24,773 nucleotides of DNA from an uncultured Clostridia bacterium (GTDB taxonomy: Bacteria; Bacillota; Clostridia; UBA1381): positions 1 through 24,773 of the forward strand of contig CAKSJU010000021.1 in assembly GCA_934463455.1 (NCBI GenBank), written 5' to 3'. Position numbers and translations under genes: made by a program. The notes beneath the pieces are model-generated. The model saw only the letters and a program-made list of their open reading frames with translations, was not told the origin of the DNA and did not search any database. Position 1 is the stretch's first letter. Each line of letters starts with the position of its first letter. This document shows, piece by piece, positions 6,903-14,718 of the stretch.

Positions 6903-9056
6903 ATGAATAAGTGGGTAATAAGCGATAACAAATATTCAAAGGAAAATATAGCATGGTACGGTAATAAATTTTTAATCGGTAACGGATATTTCGGAATAAG
7001 GGGAACTCTTGAAGAATATAAAAAAGAGCATCTTCCTGCGGTAAATCTTGCGGGAATATATGACCGGGTAGGTGATAAATGGCGCGAATCGGTAAATGCA
7101 CCAAACGGACTTTATACATATATTGAGGTGGATGGAAAAGAATATCGCTTGCCTGAGGTATCGCCGGAAGAGTATTCTTGCGAGCTGGATTTTCGTCATG
7201 CGTTATACAAGCGAAGTACGACATGGAAGACCGAAAAGGGAAAAATAACCGTTATAAGCGAACGTTTTGCGGACATGAGAGATTGCCATATTATAGGCAT
7301 GAAATATTCCGTTAAATCGGATTTTGACGGAAAACTTGTTCTTTATACAGGTATTGACGGCGACGTATGGGATATAAACGGACCGCATTTTACCGAAATG
7401 AACACATTTGCCGAAAATGATGTGATATGTGCAAGCGGAGTAACCGGTGAGAAGCATATTGAAATTGCAGTGCGTGAAAAAGCCGAGTATGCTTTCGGAA
7501 CACGTGAAATTATAAAAAGCGGCATGCAAATTATGAGAAAAATATCCGCAGATATGAAAGCAGACACCGAATATACTTATAAAAAGCTTGTAAATGTTAC
7601 AACTTCACATGATGAAATAAAATATGATATGAGTCTTTTCGCAAATAAAAGCTACGATGAGGCATATTCGGAGCACATTAAGGCTTGGGATAATATTTGG
7701 AATGTTTCTGAGGTTGTAATCGAGGGCGATGATAAAGCAATGCTTGCGCTCAATTATTCTATATACCACCTGAATTGCATTGCGCCGCGTCATTCGAAGA
7801 GCCTTTCAATTCCCGCAAGAGGCTTGTCGGGCCAAGTATATAAGGGTGCTGTATTTTGGGATACCGAAATGTTTATGCTCGATTATTTCCTGTTTACCGA
7901 GCCGAAGATTGCAAAATCATTGCTCAGATACAGAATAGACACTCTTGACGGGGCAAAGGAAAAGGCTGCGGGATATGGACTTAAGGGTGCATTTTACGCA
8001 TGGGAAAGCCATGAGGGAGGAATTGACGCATGCTCGGATTATAATATAGTGGATGTGTTCACAAAGCGCCCGATGAGAACATTTTTCAAGGATAAGCAGG
8101 TGCATATTTCCGCTGCTGTGGTATATGCAGTGATGAAATATGTAAAAATGACAGGAGATTACAGTATACTCGATGAGGGCGGAGCAGAAACAGTAATTGA
8201 ATGTGCACTTTTTTACAGCTCACTGCTTTTGAAAAAGGCCGGCGGTAATTTGTACGAAATTCACGATGTTGTAGGACCGGACGAATATCATGAACGCGTA
8301 AATAACAATGCTTATACAAATAAAATGGCGCAGTTTACATTAAAAGCCGCATGTGAGGTTATAGAATATATAAAAAATAAAAAAGAGCAATATCCGAATT
8401 ACAATCTTGATGAGCTTTGTGAAAAATTCGGCGAATATTCAAAAAATATGTATGTTCCTCAGCCGAATGAAAAAAGCGGATTGATAGAGCAATTTGACGG
8501 TTACTTTAAAATGGAGGATGTTGACATTCCCACGTTAAAAACAAGATTGCTCGATGATAAGGAATATTGGGGCGGAGCATACGGAATTGCCAGTCAGACG
8601 CAAATTATAAAGCAAGCGGATGTTGTGGCGATGATGAGCATGTTTAAAGGTGATTACAACACAGATGAGATGAAAAAAAATTGGGAATATTATGAGCCGA
8701 GAACAGAACACGGCTCGTCCCTTTCGGCTTGTATGTATTCTCTTTTGGCATGCTATACCGATATGCCGGAAAAAGCATATCCTCTGTTTATGAAGTCGGC
8801 TTGTGCCGACCTGGATACCCCGGGTAAGCTTTGGGCAGGACTTATTTATATAGGCGGAACTCACCCTGCTGCTGCGGGAGGCGCATGGAAGGTTGCGGCA
8901 GAGGGATTTGCGGGATTAAGCTTTAAAGACGGTAAAATAAATATTAATCCTGTATTGCCGAATAATTGGAAAAGACTTAAATTTAAAATTAATTATCTTG
9001 GTAAGATGTATCTTATTGATATTAATAACGGCAAAGGCACGATAGAAAGCCTGTAA
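6903..9056 (+). CDS. Glycoside hydrolase family 65 disaccharide phosphorylase
   Basis: A 717-residue member of the maltose/trehalose/kojibiose/nigerose phosphorylase family, which splits an alpha-glucobiose with inorganic phosphate to give beta-glucose-1-phosphate and glucose. The N-terminal beta-sandwich opens with GNGYFGIRGTLEE (26-38). The (alpha/alpha)6 catalytic barrel contains VFWDTEMFMLDYFLFTEP (317-334) and VVGPDEYHERVNNNAYTN (456-473), in which Glu461 is the expected general acid. A C-terminal GH65 beta-sheet segment ends the protein (KININPVLPNNWKRL). There is no signal peptide, so the substrate must be imported. The ATG follows a GGAGG (about 6892-6896). Linkage to pgmB strongly supports phosphorolysis rather than hydrolysis. 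The specific disaccharide cannot be told from motifs alone. Nothing looks truncated, though 717 is at the short end for the family. Confidence 0.93.
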   Translation: MNKWVISDNKYSKENIAWYGNKFLIGNGYFGIRGTLEEYKKEHLPAVNLAGIYDRVGDKWRESVNAPNGLYTYIEVDGKEYRLPEVSPEEYSCELDFRHALYKRSTTWKTEKGKITVISERFADMRDCHIIGMKYSVKSDFDGKLVLYTGIDGDVWDINGPHFTEMNTFAENDVICASGVTGEKHIEIAVREKAEYAFGTREIIKSGMQIMRKISADMKADTEYTYKKLVNVTTSHDEIKYDMSLFANKSYDEAYSEHIKAWDNIWNVSEVVIEGDDKAMLALNYSIYHLNCIAPRHSKSLSIPARGLSGQVYKGAVFWDTEMFMLDYFLFTEPKIAKSLLRYRIDTLDGAKEKAAGYGLKGAFYAWESHEGGIDACSDYNIVDVFTKRPMRTFFKDKQVHISAAVVYAVMKYVKMTGDYSILDEGGAETVIECALFYSSLLLKKAGGNLYEIHDVVGPDEYHERVNNNAYTNKMAQFTLKAACEVIEYIKNKKEQYPNYNLDELCEKFGEYSKNMYVPQPNEKSGLIEQFDGYFKMEDVDIPTLKTRLLDDKEYWGGAYGIASQTQIIKQADVVAMMSMFKGDYNTDEMKKNWEYYEPRTEHGSSLSACMYSLLACYTDMPEKAYPLFMKSACADLDTPGKLWAGLIYIGGTHPAAAGGAWKVAAEGFAGLSFKDGKININPVLPNNWKRLKFKINYLGKMYLIDINNGKGTIESL

Positions 9057-9065
9057 AGCAAAAAC

Positions 9066-9100
9066 AACTCATTCGGGGAAACTCCTTAATGAGTTTTTTT
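9066..9100 (+). terminator. Rho-independent terminator after the GH65 gene
   Basis: An 8-bp stem, AACTCATT (9066-9073) with AATGAGTT (9088-9095), can add inner GG/CC pairs and runs directly into seven T residues (9094-9100). It starts ten bases after the stop codon. Confidence 0.8.
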
Positions 9101-9130
9101 GTTATTTTGGTAAAAGAACAAATAAATGGG

Positions 9131-9159
9131 TTGCATGTTTGTTAATATTATGATATAAT
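9131..9159 (+). promoter_or_regulatory. Sigma-A-type promoter of the putP operon
   Basis: TTGCAT (9131-9136), a 17-bp spacer and a perfect TATAAT (9154-9159). The predicted start near 9166 leaves a leader of about 67 bases, in which GGCGA (about 9172-9176) and TCGCC (about 9209-9213) could pair weakly. Confidence 0.7.
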
Positions 9160-9233
9160 AGTAATATTATTGGCGAAATATGTCAGACAATAATGTAAGG
9201 CTGAAATGTCGCCGAAATATAGGAGGATATTAT

Positions 9234-10796
9234 ATGGATGGACAAACACTTCAGATTTTGATTGCCATGGTAATTTATATGGCAATTGTAATCGTAATCG
9301 GAGTTTTATTTGCAAAAACGGCAAATAAAAGCTCGGAAAACTATTTTTTGGGCGGTCGTTCGTTAGGACCGTGGGTTACCGCTATGAGTGCGGAGGCATC
9401 GGATATGAGCGGCTGGCTTCTTATGGGACTGCCCGGTGTTGCATATTGGTGCGGACTTGCCGATGCGGCATGGACAGCAATAGGACTTGCCTTGGGTACA
9501 TATTTAAACTGGCTGATTGTATCCAAAAGACTTCGCCGTTACAGCATCAGAGCAAACAATTCAATTACGCTTCCGGATTTTTTTTCCAATCGTTTCCGCG
9601 AGAATAAAAAAGTTATATTAACTCTTTCCGCTTTGTTTATACTGATATTTTTTACGGTATATGCGGCAAGCTGCTTTGTAACCTGTGGAAAACTGTTTTC
9701 AACACTTTTCGGAACTCCGTATATTTCTATGATGATTGTCGGAGCGGTATTCGTTCTGCTTTATACTATTTTGGGCGGATTTTTGGCAGAAAGTGCGTCT
9801 GACTTTATGCAGAGTATAGTAATGATAGTAGCTCTTGCGGTAATAGTAACAATAAGCACAATTAATGCCGGCGGTATTGGTCAGGTTTTGGAAAATGCAA
9901 AAAATATTCCCGGATTTTTAGAATTTTTCGGAATAGCTTCTCCTACGGTTAACGAAGCGGGAGAGCAAATTGTGGAAGCCGGAAAACCGATATTCGGTGC
10001 AGCGGGAGATTACGGACTTTTGAAAGTATTTTCTATGCTTGCATGGGGTTTGGGATATTTCGGCATGCCGCAGGTATTGCTCAGATTTATGGCAATACGC
10101 AGAGAAGATGAACTTAAGCGTTCGAGAAGAATTGCAATGGTTTGGGTGCTTATATCGCTTGCTGTAGCGGTATTTATCGGAATTGTCGGCAGACAGCTTT
10201 ATCCGACGGCGCATCTTAGCGCGACAAGTGCGGAAAATATATTTATAACACTTGCGACAAGCTCGCTGCCGCCGATTTTGGCAGGATTTGTAATGGCAGG
10301 AATTTTGGCAGCAACAATAAGTTCTTCCGATTCATATCTTTTGATAGCGGCTTCCGCTTTTTCAAAAAATATTTTCCAGGGAGTATTCAAAAAGGATGCT
10401 TCGGATAAAATCGTTATGACGGTGTCACGCTGCACTCTTTTGGCTATCGCAATAATTGCCATGATAATAGCTATGGATGAAAAGAGTATTATATTTAAAA
10501 TCGTATCGTTTGCTTGGGCGGGATTCGGTGCAACCTTCGGACCGCTTATGCTTTTCTCTTTGTTCTGGAAGAGAATAAACCGCCCCGGTGCAATTGCCGG
10601 AATGGTAGGCGGTGCAGGAATGGTCTTTTTATGGAAGCTTGTAATTTCAGGACTCGGCGGTGCTTTTGCAATTTATGAATTGCTGCCTGCATTTATATTC
10701 TCATCGATTTGTATAGTAGTGGTTTCACTTTTGACTCTGCCTCCGTCAAAGGAAATTAAAGAGGATTTTGAATCAATTAAAGTAAAATCGACAATA
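9234..10796 (+). CDS. putP: Sodium/solute symporter, PutP (sodium/proline) type
   Basis: A 521-residue integral membrane protein of the SSS family, close to E. coli PutP (502), with about 13 hydrophobic segments. The sodium-site signature ASDMSGWLLMGLPG at residues 55-68 matches the PutP motif in which Asp55 and Ser57 (here Asp57, Ser59) act in sodium and substrate binding. SSSDSYLLIAASAFSKN in the second half matches the conserved TM8 sodium site. The frame is open 18 codons upstream, but the ATG at 9234 lies directly behind AGGAGG (9221-9226) at seven bases and the upstream residues are charged and unlike the family. Proline is the likely substrate, though related symporters take other compounds. 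A Na/Pi transporter gene follows within 15 bp, so two sodium-driven importers are probably co-transcribed. Confidence 0.9.
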
Positions 10797-10811
10797 TAAT
10801 GGGGTACTGCA

Positions 10812-12557
10812 ATGGATATTTTTGATGTATTAACGCTCATAGGAGGATTGTGCTTGTTTCTTTTCGGAATGAGCACAATGGGAGATGCGCTTGAAAGACG
10901 TGCGGGAGGAAGTCTTAAAATAATTCTCGGCAAGCTTACAAAAAACAAAATGACGGGATTTTTGACGGGACTTGGTGTAACTGCAATCATTCAAAGCTCT
11001 TCCGCAACTACGGTTATGGTGGTCGGATTTGTAAACTCCGGTATTATGACGCTTCGGCAGTCAATCGGAGTTATAATGGGAGCAAATATCGGAACAACCG
11101 TGACGGCATGGATTTTGAGTCTTGGAGGAATATCGAGCGACGCAATTTTTATGCAGCTTTTAAAGCCTACGTCGTTTACTCCGATTCTTGCGCTTATCGG
11201 TACCGGATTGCTCATGTTCGGAAAAACCAGCAAGAAAAAGGATACAGGTACAATACTTCTCGGCTTTGCAACCTTGATGTTCGGAATGGATACAATGACG
11301 AATGCAGTTTCGGGTTTGGCTGATGTTCCGGCATTCCAAAATATGTTTATAATGTTTAAAAATCCTGTTTTGGGCGTAATTGTCGGTGCGGTTTTGACTG
11401 CAATTATACAATCAAGTTCCGCATCTGTCGGAATATTGCAGGCTTTGTCGGTTACCGGACAAGTATCTTACGGTGCGGCAATCCCGATTATTATGGGACA
11501 AAACATAGGCACATGTATAACTGCCATACTTTCTTCTTTCGGAACGAACAAAAATGCTAAGCGTGCCGCAGTTGTGCATCTTTCCTTTAATGTTATGGGT
11601 ACGGCAATATGGCTGATAGTTTTCAGCATTGTGTCAACGCTGCTGAAACCGGTATTCCTGAATGAATCGGCATCACTTTTTGGAATTGCGGTTGCTCATT
11701 CGGCATTTAATATTGCATGTACCGTTATACTGCTGCCGATATCTTCAATTCTTGAAAGAATAGCATATATGATTGTTCCGGATACGGAAAGCAAAGAGGT
11801 TGTGACAGAATTGGATGAAAGACTTCTTGCAACGCCTCCGATTGCTTTGCAAAGATGCAGCGAGCTTGTAGGGGAAATGGCACAAATATCAATATCTTCG
11901 CTTAAAAAAAGTATGGATATGCTTTCAGAATACAATGCCGAGGAAGCGGAGCTTATTCGTAAAAGCGAAAAGAAGGTTGACCATTATGAGGACATTTTGG
12001 GAACATATCTTGTTAAGCTGAGCGGACATCAGGTCAGTGATAACGACAGCAGTACCATATCCAAGCTGTTAAAGGCAATAGGAGACTTTGAGAGAATATC
12101 GGATCACGGAATTAATATTTTGGAATCTGCCGAAGAATTAAACAGTAAAGATATTAAGTTTACAAAATCGGCAGAAAGCGAATTGAAAATTTTGTGCAGA
12201 GCTGTTTCGGATATACTTACCATGGCATATGAAGCTTTTGTAAAAAATGATTTGGAACTTGCAAAAGAGGTCGAGCCTCTTGAACAGGTAATTGACGAGC
12301 TTAGGGCAAAAATGAGAAACGGGCATATAAACCGTTTGAAAGACGGTAAATGCTCTATAGAAGCGGGATTTGTCTGGGCTGACTTGTTGACAAATCTGGA
12401 AAGAACGGCAGACCATTGCTCGGGAATTGCAGTCTGTATAATAGACGCAGCTGATAATAATATGAATTTGCACGAGTCTTTGAAAGATTTGAAAACAAAT
12501 AATGCGGAGTTTGATCATATGTATAATGAGTATTCGAAAAAATACAGTATTGAATAA
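10812..12557 (+). CDS. Na+/phosphate cotransporter with C-terminal PhoU-like domain
   Basis: A 581-residue NptA/YjbB-like protein. Two inverted Na/Pi cotransporter repeats each carry the QSSS signature: QSSSATT at residues 61-67 followed by MGANIGTT, and QSSSASVG at 200-207 followed by MGQNIGTC. Hydrophobic segments fill residues 1-320. From about 340 to 560 the protein is soluble, helical and charged, with a PhoU-like pattern (LLKAIGDFERISDHGINI, then LERTADHCSGIAV) including the conserved acidic metal-binding type residues. It is predicted to move phosphate with sodium across the cell membrane. The ribosome site is weak (GGGGTA just after the putP stop), suggesting translation coupled to putP. 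Direction of transport in vivo, import or export, is not settled for bacterial members with this layout. Confidence 0.9.
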   Translation: MDIFDVLTLIGGLCLFLFGMSTMGDALERRAGGSLKIILGKLTKNKMTGFLTGLGVTAIIQSSSATTVMVVGFVNSGIMTLRQSIGVIMGANIGTTVTAWILSLGGISSDAIFMQLLKPTSFTPILALIGTGLLMFGKTSKKKDTGTILLGFATLMFGMDTMTNAVSGLADVPAFQNMFIMFKNPVLGVIVGAVLTAIIQSSSASVGILQALSVTGQVSYGAAIPIIMGQNIGTCITAILSSFGTNKNAKRAAVVHLSFNVMGTAIWLIVFSIVSTLLKPVFLNESASLFGIAVAHSAFNIACTVILLPISSILERIAYMIVPDTESKEVVTELDERLLATPPIALQRCSELVGEMAQISISSLKKSMDMLSEYNAEEAELIRKSEKKVDHYEDILGTYLVKLSGHQVSDNDSSTISKLLKAIGDFERISDHGINILESAEELNSKDIKFTKSAESELKILCRAVSDILTMAYEAFVKNDLELAKEVEPLEQVIDELRAKMRNGHINRLKDGKCSIEAGFVWADLLTNLERTADHCSGIAVCIIDAADNNMNLHESLKDLKTNNAEFDHMYNEYSKKYSIE

Positions 12558-12639
12558 AGACTGTTCCATTGTATATGAAGTAGAAAATTTACGATAGATA
12601 AATTTAATTAAATAGATATATTAACAAGCGTAATACGCC

Positions 12640-13137
12640 CGAAGGGGGTGTTAAAAAACTCCGGAACGCAAAAAGGCATGTGTTACTTGGATAATATATA
12701 ATAAAATAATTTGGTTTTATAATTTTTTGAAAAAAACTCAAAATTCTCGATTTTTATTATATTAAAATGCCTTTTTGCTACGCCCTCACCAAACCTCTCG
12801 GAGTACAAGCCGAAGAAAAGTAATCATAGCACCGATTTTGAAAGACGAATTTTAGCTTTCACTGCGTTAAAATACTCGGTAATCCGTAAAGGATTGCCTC
12901 CGTTTTTGCCTTGTGTAATCAAAAAATTCGTTCTTTCAAAATTCTGCGACCTGAAAAGGATAGAATTTTGAGCAGATTTTAGTACGGAGGATGCAGAAAG
13001 GCTAACGCCTTTCAAAGACGACAAACTGAAATATGCCGAAATTATGCCTTTTCAGGCGGTGTTATGATTACTTATCTTCGGCAAACACCGTCGGGTTTGG
13101 TTTGAGCGTTCCAAAGCTTTTTTCCTACCCCCCTTTA
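12640..13137. mobile_element. MITE-like element with long imperfect terminal inverted repeats
   Basis: This occupies most of the 686-bp stretch between the Na/Pi gene and rpmB, where I find no credible gene. The best arm match is 12809-12834 against 13057-13082 (24 of 26 pairs). Further out come CCAAACC (12789-12795) with GGTTTGG (13094-13100), GGAACGC (12663-12669) with GCGTTCC (13106-13112), and A-run plus GGGGG ends near 12641-12658 against about 13117-13137. The interior has more nested inverted repeats: 12835-12853 against 12923-12942, and GAAAGGC/GCCTTTC near 13000. The left arm is interrupted by a second hairpin (see next entry). No transposase is present, so any mobility would need help in trans. 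The exact ends and flanking duplications are uncertain. The preceding 80 bases (12558-12639) show nothing definite. Confidence 0.6.
12668..12778. repeat. AT-rich hairpin segment interrupting the left arm of the element
   Basis: Twelve-base perfect inverted repeats, GCAAAAAGGCAT (12668-12679) and ATGCCTTTTTGC (12767-12778), enclose an AT-rich loop. ACGC occurs on both sides (12666-12669 and 12780-12783). If the segment is removed, the left arm lines up with the right arm through 16 of 19 bases, which suggests a nested insertion. Alternatively it is a long-looped terminator for the Na/Pi transcript. Confidence 0.45.
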
Positions 13138-13170
13138 TTTTTCCGTTGATTTCGTAATAAGTAAAACAGT

Positions 13171-13229
13171 AAAAAACCGAACAAACAAAAAAGTCTCGCA
13201 AGGAGACATTCTTGTCTATTCGGTTTTTT
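13171..13229 (-). terminator. Nested terminators after rpmB, also usable in the plus direction
   Basis: On the minus strand GTCTC (13207-13203) and GAGAC (13197-13193) form a short stem directly followed by six T residues (13192-13187). An outer stem pairs AAAAAACCGAA (13171-13181) with TTCGGTTTTTT (13219-13229) and ends in a T-run on either strand, so it can stop transcription from both sides. Confidence 0.75.
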
Positions 13230-13243
13230 GTTTCTTTTTTAAA

Positions 13244-13432
13244 TCAGACTGCACGTGTAACCTTTCCCGAACGCAGACAACGTGTACAAACGTGAATTGA
13301 TTTTGTTGTTCCGTTTACTACGGCTCTTACTTTACGAACATTCGGTTTCCATGTTCTGTTTGATCTTCTGTGCGAGTGACTTACCTTTATTCCGAAAGAT
13401 ACGCCCTTTCCGCATATATCGCATTTTGCCAT
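13244..13432 (-). CDS. rpmB: 50S ribosomal protein L28
   Basis: A 62-residue L28 of normal size. It begins MAKCDICGKG and carries the basic core HSHRRSNRTWKPNVRKVR. Cys4, Cys7, Cys49 and Cys52 form a complete zinc-ribbon set, so this is the zinc-binding (C+) form. The frame is open to a GTG at 13441, but that codon overlaps the AGGAGG ribosome site (13446-13441). The ATG at 13432 has an eight-base spacing and the conserved start MAKC, so it is used. It is a single-gene unit with its own promoter and terminators, transcribed against all neighbouring genes. In the ribosome L28 lies in the 50S subunit near the E site. Confidence 0.97.
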   Translation of the reverse strand: MAKCDICGKGVSFGIKVSHSHRRSNRTWKPNVRKVRAVVNGTTKSIHVCTRCLRSGKVTRAV

Positions 13433-13476
13433 GTGTAACACCTCCTAAAATGGTTAATCAATATCAAAACACAACT

Positions 13477-13505
13477 ATTTTACCACATATTGAGGAAAAA
13501 ATCAA
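13477..13505 (-). promoter_or_regulatory. Sigma-A-type promoter of rpmB
   Basis: On the minus strand TTGATT (13505-13500), a 17-bp spacer and TAAAAT (13482-13477). The predicted start near 13470 leaves a leader of about 38 bases with the AGGAGG ribosome site. Confidence 0.65.
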
Positions 13506-13625
13506 GGCTTTTTATAAAAAAAAATAACATTTTATGATTTAATTTATATATTGGACGTATTTTTTGGTTAAATGTCCGAATATTTAAAAAAAATATCAAA
13601 AATTTCGTATTTTCTATTTAATTAT

Positions 13626-13654
13626 TTGAATAAATAATGTATAATATATATAAT
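13626..13654 (+). promoter_or_regulatory. Sigma-A-type promoter of the hprK-murB-rapZ-yvcK-whiA cluster
   Basis: TTGAAT (13626-13631), a 17-bp spacer and a perfect TATAAT (13649-13654). A second TATAAT at 13640-13645 could serve an alternative start. The leader of about 90 bases contains ACGGT/ACCGT (about 13702-13721) followed by a T-rich stretch, a weak hairpin of unknown role. The rest of the 320-bp spacer from rpmB holds only AT-rich DNA. Confidence 0.7.
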
Positions 13655-13752
13655 GGGGGAAATTCTGAAATGAAAACTCCCGCCTTAGATGTAGGAGACA
13701 CACGGTTATAATAACGACCGTTTTATATTTTTACGAAAGGAAATAACAAAAA

Positions 13753-14694
13753 ATGGCAGAAGAACGCAGCTTTATAATACCGCTTACCACAATATTGGAG
13801 GAATTTCAATTTGAAAGGCTTTACGAATCGACAGACATAGAGGATGTTAAAATTGCAAGCGCGGATTTGAACAGACCGGGACTGCAAATTGCGGGATTTT
13901 ACGATTACTTTGACCCGCAGAGAATACAGATAATGGGCAAGGTGGAATTTACCTATCTTGAACAGTTTTCGGGAGAAAAACGCTACGAAATGCTTGATAA
14001 GCTTTTTTCGAAAAAGATACCGCTTTTAATTGTTACAAGAGGCTTGCAGATATGCCCCGAAATGTTGATTTTGGCAAAAAAATATGATGTTACCCTTGTT
14101 CGAAGCGAGGAATCGACCTCAAGCCTTATGAGTACGCTTATAAGCTATCTGAATGTACAGATTGCGCCGCGAATGACGCGCCACGGCGTTTTGGTTGAGG
14201 TTTACGGCGAAGGCATATTGATTTTGGGAGAAAGCGGTGTAGGAAAAAGCGAAGCGGCGATAGAGCTTCTGAAAAGAGGTCATCGCTTGGTTGCAGACGA
14301 CGCTGTGGAAATAAAGAGAGTTTCATCAAAAACACTTGTCGGCTCATCACCCGCAATAATTCGCCATTTTGTTGAACTTCGCGGTATCGGAATTATTGAT
14401 GTTAAGGAAATATTCGGTATAGGAGCGGTAAAAGATACGGAAAGCATTGACCTTATCATTCATCTTGAGCCGTGGGAAGAAAACAAGCAATACGACCGTC
14501 TCGGAATGGTTGACGAGTATACCAATATTATGGGAATAAATGTATCGAGCCTTACAATTCCGGTTAAACTCGGAAGAAATCTGGCGGTTATCATAGAAGT
14601 TGCCGCAATGAACAACAGACAAAAACGAATGGGCTATAATGCGGCGGTAGAATTAAACAACCGACTTATGAAAGAAATGCAGCTTGAGGAATAA
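13753..14694 (+). CDS. hprK: HPr kinase/phosphorylase
   Basis: A 313-residue bifunctional enzyme that phosphorylates Ser46 of HPr with ATP or pyrophosphate and reverses the reaction with phosphate, setting carbon catabolite repression in Gram-positive bacteria. Residues 1-130 form the N-terminal regulatory domain. The catalytic domain has the conserved RHGVLVEVYG (His144), P-loop GESGVGKS (159-166), LVADDAV (179-185) and the signature ELRGIGIIDV (208-217). AAAGGA lies about 14 bases before the ATG. It heads a tight cluster with murB, rapZ, yvcK and whiA that has its own promoter. Presence of HprK implies HPr-Ser-P/CcpA control of sugar genes in this organism, although I did not identify cre sites in the window. 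Confidence 0.96.
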   Translation: MAEERSFIIPLTTILEEFQFERLYESTDIEDVKIASADLNRPGLQIAGFYDYFDPQRIQIMGKVEFTYLEQFSGEKRYEMLDKLFSKKIPLLIVTRGLQICPEMLILAKKYDVTLVRSEESTSSLMSTLISYLNVQIAPRMTRHGVLVEVYGEGILILGESGVGKSEAAIELLKRGHRLVADDAVEIKRVSSKTLVGSSPAIIRHFVELRGIGIIDVKEIFGIGAVKDTESIDLIIHLEPWEENKQYDRLGMVDEYTNIMGINVSSLTIPVKLGRNLAVIIEVAAMNNRQKRMGYNAAVELNNRLMKEMQLEE

Positions 14695-14718
14695 AAAATG
14701 GAGGAAATATAAAAATTT

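Noticed and set aside
9180..9233. Upstream extension of the putP-like gene
   Set aside because: It is open in frame, but the added residues are charged and unlike the family. A strong AGGAGG sits before the ATG at 9234, and 9180 lies only about 14 bases after the predicted transcription start.
12824..13024. 66-codon minus-strand frame inside the inverted-repeat element
   Set aside because: It is built from the element's nested inverted repeats and begins in its arm, and I saw no ribosome site. Such frames usually arise as by-products of repeats. Recheck if copies conserve the frame.
12558..13243. Possible tRNA, riboswitch or CRISPR array in the largest gene-free stretch
   Set aside because: No regularly spaced direct repeats and no tRNA cloverleaf signatures were seen. 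The structure is inverted-repeat based and does not match a riboswitch class I recognise.
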